A DNA stretch of 64,000 nucleotides from DASXHY01 sp036272195 (GTDB lineage Bacteria; Verrucomicrobiota; Verrucomicrobiia; Limisphaerales; DASXHY01): the NCBI GenBank assembly GCA_036272195.1, contig DATAZE010000046.1, positions 124,001 through 188,000 of the forward strand, written 5' to 3'. The notes beneath the pieces were generated by a model. That model was not told the DNA's origin and did no database searches. It was given only the letters and a program-made list of their open reading frames with translations. Positions 34,103 to 42,797 of the stretch are shown piece by piece (position 1 is the stretch's first letter; every line of letters begins with the position of its first letter). A program made the translations under genes and the position numbers.

Positions 34103-34555
34103 TTAATCGGTATTGTTGGTCATGGAAGTTGAAAAGGAGCCGTCCGTGAGTGTGCTCAATTGGACTGAGTAATCCTTGCCTTGCACAATGTATTTCACCT
34201 GTACGGTCAGCAGGCGGATGGGGTCCTGGTTCCACGGCTCGTTCTGCAAAGTCCAATCGAATTGCTGCACGCCGTCCTCCACCGTGCCGCTTTGCGAGGA
34301 CTGGTTCCAGTTGGTGGTGACGATGCTTTCGCTCAAAACCCGCTCGGCGACCCGGGCGGCTTCGGTCTTGCGCTGGGCGATATCCCCCGCCTGGCTGGCT
34401 ACGTGCAATGCTTCCACGACGACTGGAATCACGATGGCCATGAAGACCATAGCAGCCAGGACTTCGGCGAGGGTGAACGCGGCGGTCCGCCTGCAATGAC
34501 GAATGACGAATGACGAATGGCGTGTATTGGCCATTCGGCATTCGTCATTCGACAT
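34103..34555 (-). CDS. gspI: T2SS minor pseudopilin GspI
   Basis: Prepilin core RRTAA|FTLAEVLAAMVFMAIVI, then a 125-residue domain (RKTEAARVAERVLSES, LTVQVKYIVQGKDYSVQLST), fitting GspI. The leader is encoded by a repeat. Possible starts are 34615 (overlapping gspH), 34555 (MSNDECRMANTRHS) and 34534. I give 34555; none has a clear Shine-Dalgarno. Confidence 0.8.
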   Translation of the reverse strand: MSNDECRMANTRHSSFVIRHCRRTAAFTLAEVLAAMVFMAIVIPVVVEALHVASQAGDIAQRKTEAARVAERVLSESIVTTNWNQSSQSGTVEDGVQQFDWTLQNEPWNQDPIRLLTVQVKYIVQGKDYSVQLSTLTDGSFSTSMTNNTD

Positions 34556-34558
34556 TGG
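34494..34558. repeat. AATGACG palindrome in the gspI leader
   Basis: The left arm is three AATGACG units then AATGG. The right arm is CCATTCGGCATTCGTCATT and ends GACATTGG. The arms pair over about 28 bases with few mismatches around the loop CGTGTATTGG. Confidence 0.9.
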
Positions 34559-34586
34559 CCGCAGCGCGCCGTTGCGCCAGCGAGCG

Positions 34587-35204
34587 TTATTGGCTGGTCG
34601 TGGTCGCAATTTCATACTGATTACGGTCGCGCGTTTGCGTCAGCGAAAGGGTCTTGTTGGTGTCGGGATCCACCACTTTTATTGTCTGCGGGCTGGTCTC
34701 GGCAATAGTGCCGTCCGGCAGAAAACTGATTTGCGGCAAACCGGCGCGCGCAGAATCGGTGGAGGTCGTGGTGTCGGCGGAAACAGTGGTGCTGGGGTCA
34801 TCGTCCGGGATTTCAATCTGGAGATTCTCGTTGAGCTTGAATTCGACGGCGTCGGGGTCTTTGTCGTTATAACCGGGTTCTTCTTCGAGGCCGTATTTTT
34901 GTTCCTTGGCGTCAAACCACAACACCATGGGCACGCCGCCGGAAACCGCGCGACTTTGGCCCTCGTGCATGAGGGCGACGATTTGCTTGGCCTCGGAGTT
35001 CAAGGTGCGCCCGCGAAAAAATCCCGACAGATGCGGCGCGACGAATGAAACCGCGATGACCAACAGCGCGAGGACGAGAATCATCTCGATCAAGGTGAAA
35101 CCTGACGACGAATGACGAATGACGAATGAGCCGCCGTCGCTCCGAAGCTTTGGCGAGGCAAGCGAATGGCGGGAATTGGCCGATCGACATTTGTCATTCG
35201 TCAT
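34587..35204 (-). CDS. gspH: T2SS minor pseudopilin GspH
   Basis: Prepilin core SSSG|FTLIEMILVLALLVIAV and a GspH-type body (AKQIVALMHEGQSRAVSGG, LPQISFLPDGTI). The leader (MTNDKCRSANSRHS) is coded by a palindromic element, and the in-frame ATG at 35291 overlaps gspG, so the true start is uncertain; I give 35204. The C-terminus (RDRNQYEIATTTSQ) ends inside the longer gspI frame. Confidence 0.8.
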   Translation of the reverse strand: MTNDKCRSANSRHSLASPKLRSDGGSFVIRHSSSGFTLIEMILVLALLVIAVSFVAPHLSGFFRGRTLNSEAKQIVALMHEGQSRAVSGGVPMVLWFDAKEQKYGLEEEPGYNDKDPDAVEFKLNENLQIEIPDDDPSTTVSADTTTSTDSARAGLPQISFLPDGTIAETSPQTIKVVDPDTNKTLSLTQTRDRNQYEIATTTSQ

Positions 35205-35207
35205 TGG
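35104..35207. repeat. AATGACG palindrome in the gspH leader
   Basis: Left arm ACGAATGACGAATGACG, a core with GCTCCGAAGCTTTGGCGAGGCA (the same core as at 34007), and right arm CATTTGTCATTCGTCATT. It lies between the gspG stop and the prepilin motif of gspH. Confidence 0.88.
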
Positions 35208-35278
35208 CAAGAAATCGGCGCGCGGCCTGCGAGGTGAAATCGCAGGCCTGCCTTTCTCATGTCGTGATCCTATTAAAA

Positions 35279-35728
35279 TCATTTGGTCCAATTGCCAATA
35301 TCATCAGCACTGCCGTCCTGACCATCGGGGCCGATGGAATAAAGGTCGTAGCCGTTGGGATTGTTGCGACCGGGATAAACGTAAACGTACGGCTGCTGCC
35401 ACGGGTCTTTGGGAATTTCATCGAGATACGGCCCGTTCCAATTCTTCGCGTCACTCGGGCGCGTCACCAAGTCCTGTAGATTTCTGGGATACATGCCGTT
35501 TTCGACTTCGTAGCGGTCGAGCGCGGTTTTGACGCCGCCTTTGATGTCCGCCATGGCGGCCGTCTTGCGCGCGGTATCGCTCGTGCCGGCAATTCTCGGG
35601 ATGACCAGCGCGGCGAGAATGCCGATGATGGCCACGACCAGCAGCATTTCGACGAGGGTGAAGCCGCGGTTTTGTTTTTTATTTTCCTTAATGATGGGAG
35701 GATGGTTGATTTTCATGGGAGAACTCAT
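35279..35728 (-). CDS. gspG: T2SS major pseudopilin GspG
   Basis: The start is ATG 35728, overlapping the gspF stop (ATGA), giving 149 residues. Leader ENKKQNRG|FTLVEMLLVVAIIGILAALV with the +5 Glu, then the GspG body (LDRYEVENGMYPRNLQDLV, DPWQQPYVYVYPG) and the conserved C-terminal YDLYSIGPDGQDGSADDIGN with its calcium-binding aspartates. It forms the shaft of the T2SS pseudopilus. A longer frame upstream is a shadow. Confidence 0.95.
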   Translation of the reverse strand: MSSPMKINHPPIIKENKKQNRGFTLVEMLLVVAIIGILAALVIPRIAGTSDTARKTAAMADIKGGVKTALDRYEVENGMYPRNLQDLVTRPSDAKNWNGPYLDEIPKDPWQQPYVYVYPGRNNPNGYDLYSIGPDGQDGSADDIGNWTK

Positions 35729-36969
35729 TTGATGTTTTGGCTCATGGTGAGCACCGGCAACAACATGCCGATGAAAATAATGCCGATGAATCCGGCGATT
35801 AAAAAGAGCATCAGGGGCTCGGCGAAGGCGACCGCGGTTTTCAAAGCGCGATCCAAATCCACTTCCGTCACGTTGGAGATGCGGACCAGTTCGACATCCA
35901 GCCGTCCGCTTTCCTCGGCCACGGAAATCATTTCCAGCACGGAACCGGGGAATAGATCCTTGCAATCCGCCAGGCTCTGGCCGAGCCGGCCGCCCTGCTG
36001 CACGCCTTCGATGGAGCGGCCCACGGCGTCCACCAGGACCTGGTTGCCGATGGATTTGCGGGCGACGTTCAACCCGTGAATCAGCGGCACGCCCGCGCCC
36101 AGCAGTGTGCCGAGCATCCGGCAAAAGCGGGCCATGGCGAATTGCGCGGTGAGCGGGCCGACAATGGGCGCGCGCAGCAGAAAAGTTTCCCAGACGCGCT
36201 TGCCTTTCTCGGAGGTAAACCAGTTCCGGACCAGGACCACGACAGCGAGCACGCCCGCGCCCACGAATAATCCATATGAGCGAATCGCGTGGCTGGCCCC
36301 AATAATTATTTGGGTGATCAGCGGCAGCGTACCGTGGATGCTGTTGAACACGTTTTGAAATTTCGGGATGAAAAACGTCATCAGCACGATGAGGACGAGG
36401 ATGGCCAGCACGAGCAGGATGGCGGGATAGAGCATCGCGGTCATGACCTTGGCTTTCAGATCTTTTTCGCGCGCCTGGAATTCGGCGATTTGCGCCAGCA
36501 CAACGTCGAGGAATCCGCCGGCTTCACCGGCCTCGACCATCGCGGTGTAAACGCGCGGGAAAGTTTCCGGCGATTTTGCCATGGCGTCGGCCAGCGACAT
36601 GCCGTCGATGACGAGGTCGTGAACTTCCCGCCATTTCGCCGCCGAAACCGGGTTGGAGGCTTCTTTGCAAAGGATGACGAGCGCGCGGCTGAGGGGCACG
36701 CCGGCGGCGAGCAGGCTGGAGAGCAAGCGCGTGAAATTCTCGAGTTCCTTGGCGGAAACTTTCTGGGACTTGAACTTGAACGAGAAATCGGCGGCGGGGG
36801 CGGAGCCGTTTTTGGCCGCGCCTTTTTTCGCGGTGCTCTCCGCGAGGCTGACGGGGCGCAGGCCGCGGCCTTCCATTTGCCGAAAGGCATCGGGGCGGCC
36901 GGCCGCTTCCAGCTGGCCTTCAGCGATCTTTCCGTCGGGTTGAAGCGCTTTGTATAGAAAGGTGGGCAT
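35725..36969 (-). CDS. gspF: T2SS inner-membrane platform protein GspF
   Basis: The ATG at 36969 has AGGAG 5 bases upstream, which fixes the start; the protein is 414 residues. It has two GspF cytoplasmic repeats (LLSSLLAAGVPLSRALVILC and LGTLLGAGVPLIHGLNVA) with TM helices near 183-205, 233-250 and 385-405. It is the polytopic adaptor between GspE and the pseudopilus. It lies 220 bases from gspE, a gap with no gene. Confidence 0.94.
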   Translation of the reverse strand: MPTFLYKALQPDGKIAEGQLEAAGRPDAFRQMEGRGLRPVSLAESTAKKGAAKNGSAPAADFSFKFKSQKVSAKELENFTRLLSSLLAAGVPLSRALVILCKEASNPVSAAKWREVHDLVIDGMSLADAMAKSPETFPRVYTAMVEAGEAGGFLDVVLAQIAEFQAREKDLKAKVMTAMLYPAILLVLAILVLIVLMTFFIPKFQNVFNSIHGTLPLITQIIIGASHAIRSYGLFVGAGVLAVVVLVRNWFTSEKGKRVWETFLLRAPIVGPLTAQFAMARFCRMLGTLLGAGVPLIHGLNVARKSIGNQVLVDAVGRSIEGVQQGGRLGQSLADCKDLFPGSVLEMISVAEESGRLDVELVRISNVTEVDLDRALKTAVAFAEPLMLFLIAGFIGIIFIGMLLPVLTMSQNIK

Positions 36970-37189
36970 CAGTGCTCCTGCACGGAACATCCGTCCACAC
37001 ATCCGGCCTTCGAAGGAATTTTCGTGGAAGACAAATTCAAATCTTCCAAGGTAATGAGTGGAAGGGCGACAGTTCGTTGGGCTTCGAAAAGAAGCGCGGT
37101 GGTGGGCGAGCGTTCCGTCGAATATTTTGAATTCATCAAGGTGCCTTCACTGGCATCGGGCGACTGACTCAGGCTGCAAAAACGTGTTT

Positions 37190-38935
37190 TCACTCTTTTT
37201 TCCCCACAGCGATGGAGGCGGCCGTGGTGCCGTCCATCGTTTCATTTTTGGTGGTGCGAGCCACCTCCTTGGCGGTCGTCACACTTAAAACTTCCTCGAC
37301 AGTAGTCATGCCGAGCCGGACCAGGCGCCAGCCGTCTTCGGCCAGGGTCTTCATTCCCTGTTTGCGGGCAGCATCGCGAATCTGGTCGGACGAAGCATTT
37401 TTCAAAACGAGCTGGCGGATTTCGTTGTCGGAATCCATCCACTCGAAAATGGCGTGCCGGCCATAAAAACCGGTATTGCGGCATTCGCGGCAACCGATGG
37501 AACGATAAATCGTGGCGTTGGCGGGAATGCCGATCTGCTCCTTCAGCGCCTGCGCGGTGGGCGAATGATCCGGCTCCTTGCAATGCTTGCAAAGCACGCG
37601 CACGAGCCGCTGGGCGAGCACGGCTTCCAGCGAGGACGCCACCAGGTAGGGCTCGACGCCCATGTCCACAAGGCGCGTGACTGCGCCGGGCGCGTCATTT
37701 GTGTGCAGCGTGGAGAAAACCAAATGGCCGGTGAGCGAGGCCTGCACGGCGATTTGCGCCGTCTCCTGATCGCGAATTTCACCGATGAGCACGACGTCCG
37801 GGTCGTGGCGCAAAATAGACCGCAATCCGCGCGCGAAGGTGAGGCCGGCTTTTTCCGAAACCTGGATTTGATTGACGCCCTTGAGCTGGTATTCCACCGG
37901 GTCTTCAATGGTGATGATCTTGCGGACGGAATCGTTGATTTCATTCAACGCCGTGTAGAGCGTTGAAGTTTTGCCGCTGCCGGTCGGGCCGGTAACAAGG
38001 ATGATCCCGTGCGGCATCTGGAGCACGCGGCGGAAGCAATCCAGCTCGCGCTTGTCCATGCCGATGTCCGGCAGGCCGCGCAGCTTGGAATTTTGGCGCA
38101 ACAAACGCATCACGACCGCTTCGCCGTGCAGCATCGGAATCACCGACACGCGAATATCCACTTCGCTGTCTTCGATGCGGATCTTGATGCGCCCGTCCTG
38201 CGGCAGCCGTTTTTCGGCGATGTTCAAATGGCTCAGGATTTTTACGCGCGAAACGATGGCGGGTTGAAATTGTTTCAGTTGCGGCGGAACGGGAACATCC
38301 TGCAAAACGCCGTCAATACGGTAACGAATGCGAAATTCATCCTCGAACGGCTCAAGGTGGATGTCCGAGGCGCGCAAATCGATGGCGTCTTTGAGCACCT
38401 GGTTGACGAAGCGAATAATCGAAGCTTCGTCCTCGACGCCGTCCAGGTTCGTGTCGTCGTCGGGATTTTCGTCGACGACCTCAAAGCCTTTTTCCTCGCC
38501 GAGAGTGCCAATGGTGTCCGCGCCGACGCCGAGGCGCTTTTTCATTTCGCGCTGGATGGCTTCGCTGGAGGCGAGGATGGGCTTGAGGTTCAAGCCCGTG
38601 AGGGTTTTCAGCGCATCCAGCCCTTGCGTGGCGAACAGGCGGCTGGTGGCGACTTCGACGGTGCCATTCGAGCGTTTGAGAGGAAGCAATTCTTCCTTCA
38701 GCAAAATGCGGGCGGGAAATAAAGAGAGAAGCTGGCGATCGGGTTCGAGATCTTCCAGCGTGGTATAAGCGAGGCCGTATTCGGCGGCCAGCCAGCGGAG
38801 AACGTCTTCCTCAGTCTGGACGACCGGCTTCCCGCGGGCGAGCGATTCGGCATCGCTCGAGGACAATTGCCGGGCCGCGACCATGCGGTCGAGCAATTGT
38901 TTCGGCGAGGAATCGGTTGTGGCTGCTTCGCTCAT
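37190..38935 (-). CDS. gspE: T2SS assembly ATPase GspE
   Basis: A 581-residue ATPase. N-terminal GspE_N/MshEN domain (about 50-145), then the ATPase core: Walker A GPTGSGKTSTLY (about 317), Asp box DPDVVLIGEIRD and His box GHLVFSTLHTND. A zinc-binding tetracysteine is present (LCKHCK ... GCRECRNTGFYGRHAIFEW). It powers pseudopilus assembly. First gene of the minus-strand T2SS operon; no clear Shine-Dalgarno. Confidence 0.95.
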   Translation of the reverse strand: MSEAATTDSSPKQLLDRMVAARQLSSSDAESLARGKPVVQTEEDVLRWLAAEYGLAYTTLEDLEPDRQLLSLFPARILLKEELLPLKRSNGTVEVATSRLFATQGLDALKTLTGLNLKPILASSEAIQREMKKRLGVGADTIGTLGEEKGFEVVDENPDDDTNLDGVEDEASIIRFVNQVLKDAIDLRASDIHLEPFEDEFRIRYRIDGVLQDVPVPPQLKQFQPAIVSRVKILSHLNIAEKRLPQDGRIKIRIEDSEVDIRVSVIPMLHGEAVVMRLLRQNSKLRGLPDIGMDKRELDCFRRVLQMPHGIILVTGPTGSGKTSTLYTALNEINDSVRKIITIEDPVEYQLKGVNQIQVSEKAGLTFARGLRSILRHDPDVVLIGEIRDQETAQIAVQASLTGHLVFSTLHTNDAPGAVTRLVDMGVEPYLVASSLEAVLAQRLVRVLCKHCKEPDHSPTAQALKEQIGIPANATIYRSIGCRECRNTGFYGRHAIFEWMDSDNEIRQLVLKNASSDQIRDAARKQGMKTLAEDGWRLVRLGMTTVEEVLSVTTAKEVARTTKNETMDGTTAASIAVGKKE

Positions 38936-38971
38936 ATTAAACCAGACGCCAGCTTCTCATTGGGGGTTAAT

Positions 38972-39538
38972 TTAGTTTAACAGGCCCAGCAACACGGCCT
39001 GGGCTTCTTGTTTTTGCGAAAGCACTTTTTGCAGGTCAGCCTGGGCTTGCTCCAGCTTGGCCTGTTTGGCTTTTTGCGAGGCGCGATACTTGTCGAGCGC
39101 GGTTTTCACCTGCGCGGCCGGGGCACTGGAATCAATGGCTTGTTGCAGCGCTTCCCTGTCCGGGTTCGGCGCGCCACCAAATCCGCCGCCGCCGGCACCC
39201 CCACCACCATTTCCGCCGCCATCCTGGCCGCCACGACCACCACGACGAAAACCACCGAACATGCTGGCCATGGTATCACGGCGGGCATCCATCACTTTTT
39301 GCACGAGTGGCTCAACGGCGTTCCAGTCGGTGTCGTTGGTGAAGCCCAACTGTTCTTTGGTCCGGTCCAGCATGCGTTGCTGGAATTGGGCGGGATCGAA
39401 ATTTCCACGTCCACCGCCGCGCCGTCCGCCACCGCCACCGCCACCACCGTTATCGCCTCCGTTATCCTGGGCTAGAAGATTATCCGCGCTCAGACACAGA
39501 GCAGCGGCCACCGCAAACAACGCCATCAATTTTTTCAT
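38972..39538 (-). CDS. Secreted Gly-rich protein of unknown function
   Basis: A 188-residue protein with a signal peptide (MKKLMALFAVAAALCLSADN, cut after LLA-Q), a Gly/Arg-rich segment, a helical part (FDPAQFQQRMLDRTKEQLGF), a second Gly-rich stretch and a final coil (KAKQAKLEQAQADLQKVL). The LDRTKEQLGFTNDTDWNAV pattern is seen in small secreted verrucomicrobial proteins. It ends just before the gspE start, and could be a T2SS substrate or accessory; function not known. Confidence 0.75.
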   Translation of the reverse strand: MKKLMALFAVAAALCLSADNLLAQDNGGDNGGGGGGGGRRGGGRGNFDPAQFQQRMLDRTKEQLGFTNDTDWNAVEPLVQKVMDARRDTMASMFGGFRRGGRGGQDGGGNGGGGAGGGGFGGAPNPDREALQQAIDSSAPAAQVKTALDKYRASQKAKQAKLEQAQADLQKVLSQKQEAQAVLLGLLN

Positions 39539-39832
39539 ACTGTGCTCTTCTTTCTATCGTTTTTTTGATTCAGTTTGTGGCGGCCACGCTTGAGCGTGCC
39601 CGCGCGTGAACGGCTGAACGCAAGGAACATGCCAAGGAAGAAATGTGCTGATTTTAAAGGGTTTTCGTTATTGAGGCGCGCAATTCCTGCTCGGACTCCG
39701 AGGGATGCGCGCGCAACTTTTGCGCACCAAGCCGAACCGCCTGAAGGCGTGACTACGAACAGCGGGGAGAGTCCATGACGTTTCTCTTGTCCAACTCGTC
39801 CCTTGCGCGAATACTGTGGTTGAGGCTAAATT

Positions 39833-40462
39833 ATGGGCGATGAGACTTCGCTACGATCTGGCGATGAAAGTGACGCCGAAGATGGTGCTGCAGGAGGCGC
39901 AGGCGAACCAGCATCGTTACAAGGCCGAGCCCCTTTTCTCGAAAACTGGGACTGGAAGTCTGTCGTCCGCATCAATGAAAGACTCTGCGGCGGAGGCCGA
40001 GCGCAGCACGGAAAGAATTCAGAAACTCATGCGCGCTGCGAAGAAGAATGGAGCGACGGCAGCCGCAAAAAACGGACACTCTCCGAAACATTAGACTGGC
40101 TCCGCTCGTTTCATCGGAAAGCTCCCTTCCTTTTCTTCAACGGCAATACGTTTGCCGAAATTGCCCGCACCCTGACTGATGCGCTATTTGCGGAATTTCC
40201 ACGCGGACGCCGCCGCGAAGCCGCCTCGCTCGCCGCGCATTATGTGGCCGGCGTGCTGGAGCGCGAGCCGGTCATCCAGGGCATCGACGCGCTGGCCGAA
40301 GCCGCCAATTTCAATACCGGGGACCGCGTCAAAACGCTGAAAGGCTCTTTGAATGGCGTGGTTCGCAAAATTCTGGCGGACGGGCGCATTGTGTGGAGGC
40401 CGGATGGCCATGAGGCGGACCTCACCGCCTTGCCTGAAAGCCTGCTGCGACGCAAAAAATAA
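39833..40462 (+). CDS. Hypothetical protein with uncertain start
   Basis: The C-terminal part (about residues 88-209, from LDWLRSFHRKAPFLFFNGNT to ADLTALPESLLRRKK) looks like a real coding sequence: a compact helical region, then a short beta region (GDRVKTLKGSLNGVVRKILADGR) resembling a small SH3-like barrel. The first 85 residues overlap another open frame (39816-40094), so the start is unclear and may lie near 40095. I recognise no family. Confidence 0.5.
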   Translation: MGDETSLRSGDESDAEDGAAGGAGEPASLQGRAPFLENWDWKSVVRINERLCGGGRAQHGKNSETHARCEEEWSDGSRKKRTLSETLDWLRSFHRKAPFLFFNGNTFAEIARTLTDALFAEFPRGRRREAASLAAHYVAGVLEREPVIQGIDALAEAANFNTGDRVKTLKGSLNGVVRKILADGRIVWRPDGHEADLTALPESLLRRKK

Positions 40463-40530
40463 TGATCTATGCTCATTTTTACGGAACGTCTGGCGCGTAC
40501 GGCGGTCGAATGAGATAGTGTCTCTACATC

Positions 40531-41763
40531 ATGAATCCCCCTGAGGAGCAACCAACACCTGTGGCCGTGCAAATCCCGACGGACAGCGGCACGCGTAAAT
40601 TGCGCGAATCGGCTTCCTTGCCGCCGCCGAATCCGGAAACCGTGCGCACGCTCGAATCCACCGGGCGTTTACCGTCCGAAGGATATCGCTATCAGATGTC
40701 CGATGTCCTGGCGCTGGCCATCCAGAGTGGCGCGTCGGATTTGCACCTGCGCGTGGGGGAACCGCCAGTTTACCGCATGGACGGAAGATTAATCCGCGCC
40801 GAAGGACCGGCGGTTGATAAGGACGAAATCTTCGACTTGCTGCGCGCCTTCACGCCGGATGATTCCATCCAAACTGCGCGCGATGTCGGCCAGACGGATT
40901 TTGGGCTGGCTTATGAGCATCATCGTTTTCGCGTGAATGTCTTTCGCGCGCAGGGGGATTGGGGCGCGGTGTTGCGGCGCATTCCGCAAAAAATGCCGCA
41001 GTTGCAGGATTTGCTCGCACCGCAGATTTTTTATGATTTCACGCGGTTGCCGCGCGGCCTGGTGCTGGTCACCGGCCCGACCGGCTCGGGCAAGACGACC
41101 ACGCTGGCGGCGATGATGGACCTCATCAATACGGAACGCTCCGATGTTCATATCCTGAGCCTAGAAGACCCGATAGAATTCAAGCATCAGCGCAAACAGG
41201 CCATTATTACGCAGCGGGAATTGGGCACTGATTTTTTGACGTTCGCTGATGGCTTGCGCGCGGGGTTGCGCGAAGACCCGGACGTCATCATGGTCGGCGA
41301 AATGCGCGATCCGGAGACGATGGAAGCGGCGCTGCTCGCAGCGGAAACCGGGCACCTGGTTTTTTCGACCGTGCACACGATTGGCGCGAAAGACACGGTG
41401 GACCGTATCATCAATGCGTTTCCGAAGGGTTATCAGGAAAATGTGCGGGCACAACTGGCCTCGATTTTGCGCGGCGTGATTTCGCAAACGCTGATGCCGC
41501 GCGCGGCGGGCAAGGGACGGGTGGCGGCGTTTGAAATCATGGTCGGCACGCCCGCGGTGGCGAATTTGATTCGCGAGAACAACACGCACCAGATTCCCGG
41601 CCTGTTGCAAACGCATAGCAAAGACGGCATGTGCACGCTGGATCAATCGCTCGCGGAACGTTACGCGGCGGGATTAATCGAGCGCAACGAAGCGCTCGAA
41701 CGCGCGGAAGATTTGAATGAGCTAAACAAATTGTTGGAGACGGTGGACCAAAAGAGGAAATGA
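40531..41763 (+). CDS. pilT: Type IV pilus retraction ATPase, PilT family
   Basis: A 410-residue ATPase: an N-terminal extension (about 1-65), a PilT N-domain (SDVLALAIQSGASDLHLRVG), Walker A GPTGSGKTTTLAAMM (about 180), the Asp box and Walker B DPDVIMVGEMRDPETM and the His box GHLVFSTVHTIG. A PilU-like role is possible. The stop codon is the first TGA of a heptamer repeat. No pilus structural genes are adjacent on this strand. Confidence 0.93.
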   Translation: MNPPEEQPTPVAVQIPTDSGTRKLRESASLPPPNPETVRTLESTGRLPSEGYRYQMSDVLALAIQSGASDLHLRVGEPPVYRMDGRLIRAEGPAVDKDEIFDLLRAFTPDDSIQTARDVGQTDFGLAYEHHRFRVNVFRAQGDWGAVLRRIPQKMPQLQDLLAPQIFYDFTRLPRGLVLVTGPTGSGKTTTLAAMMDLINTERSDVHILSLEDPIEFKHQRKQAIITQRELGTDFLTFADGLRAGLREDPDVIMVGEMRDPETMEAALLAAETGHLVFSTVHTIGAKDTVDRIINAFPKGYQENVRAQLASILRGVISQTLMPRAAGKGRVAAFEIMVGTPAVANLIRENNTHQIPGLLQTHSKDGMCTLDQSLAERYAAGLIERNEALERAEDLNELNKLLETVDQKRK

Positions 41764-41836
41764 CGAATGACGAATGACGAATGACGAATGACGAATGGCA
41801 TGACCGCACTGTGATTCCATTCGTCATTCGTCATTA
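41761..41836. repeat. AATGACG palindrome between pilT and the MCE gene
   Basis: The left arm is five AATGACG units and AATGG, the right arm CCATTCGTCATTCGTCATT. The first unit contains the pilT stop. It lies between convergent genes and so may be a bidirectional terminator-like hairpin. Confidence 0.9.
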
Positions 41837-41843
41837 AGCCCTT

Positions 41844-42797
41844 TCATTTTCCGCCCAACGGTGTGGATTGATTCAACGGTTTCGATTTCGTCGTTTCGGA
41901 CGCTTGTTCGGGCAAGTCCAAATGGATGATTGGCATCCAGTTTTTCCACACGTCTTCCGGTTTGTCATAGAGGCGGAAAACGGCGCCGTCGGTGGCCGGT
42001 GCGCCAATCTCGGGAGGCGTGTTGAATTCGATGCCGCCGCCCAAAAGGGTTTTGGCGGATTCGGCACTGATTTCCGCGCCACGAAATAATCCGAACCGAA
42101 AATCGATACCGCCCGCGTTCCAGAATTTTGAATTTTCGCGCACGAGCGGCGCGTATTCCTTGCGGATGCGGGCTTGCAGCACCAGTCCCTGCGCGTCGTC
42201 AGCGAGTTGATATTTCAAGAGTTCGCCCACCTCCACGCCGCGGTAATAAATCGCCGATTGCTCCCGCAACGTGCTGAGGCTTTGTACGAGCAGCGTAATA
42301 TGGAGCGAACCTGGCTCCTCTGATATCGGCTCTTTTTCCGCGCCTACAAAATTATTCGTGGGCGGCCCACTGCCGGGACGGACGGCAACGTATTCGCCGG
42401 AAATGATGGTCCGCAGGCCACTGATGCCGCCGAGTTTGACTTCGGGCCGCACGATCCAAAACACGGAACCGACCCGCGCCAATTGGGTCGCCGAACCTGC
42501 CAACCGCGCCTTCACTTCCACGTGTTTGTTGTCTTTGGTGAGCTGAAGGCTTTTCACCTGGCCAATGGTCGCGCCGAGATAGCGAATCTGCGTGTTGTTT
42601 TCTTCCAAGCCACTCGCGTCTTCAAAAGAAATGGTGACCAATGGCCCGGTGGCGATGTAATCGCGATAAACGAACCAGGCGCAAAGGGCCACGGCACCGA
42701 GCGGAACCAGCCACAACCACCAGGCGCGGCGGGTCTTTTTAATTTTTGCTTTCGGCAATGAAGCGCGGGGCTTCGCGTGGTCGTCCGAATCACTCAT
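41844..42797 (-). CDS. pqiB: MCE (PqiB-like) lipid-transport protein
   Basis: A 317-residue protein with an N-terminal TM (about 26-46, WWLWLVPLGAVALCAWFVY) and two MCE domains: ISFEDASGLEENNTQIRYLG and ITLLVQSLSTLREQSAIYYRG. E. coli PqiB has three and YebT seven, so this is a short version. It would form a periplasmic bridge for lipid transport between membranes. It overlaps pqiA by 8 bases. No PqiC lipoprotein follows. Confidence 0.88.
   Translation of the reverse strand: MSDSDDHAKPRASLPKAKIKKTRRAWWLWLVPLGAVALCAWFVYRDYIATGPLVTISFEDASGLEENNTQIRYLGATIGQVKSLQLTKDNKHVEVKARLAGSATQLARVGSVFWIVRPEVKLGGISGLRTIISGEYVAVRPGSGPPTNNFVGAEKEPISEEPGSLHITLLVQSLSTLREQSAIYYRGVEVGELLKYQLADDAQGLVLQARIRKEYAPLVRENSKFWNAGGIDFRFGLFRGAEISAESAKTLLGGGIEFNTPPEIGAPATDGAVFRLYDKPEDVWKNWMPIIHLDLPEQASETTKSKPLNQSTPLGGK

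Noticed and set aside
39575..39778. A 67-codon ORF after the Gly-rich protein
   Set aside because: Short, no start signal, includes a repeat-like hairpin (CACGCT-TG-AGCGTG) and no recognisable product.
3159..41836. CRISPR array for the AATGACG tracts
   Set aside because: Units are 7 bases and contiguous with no unique spacers, and there are no cas genes.
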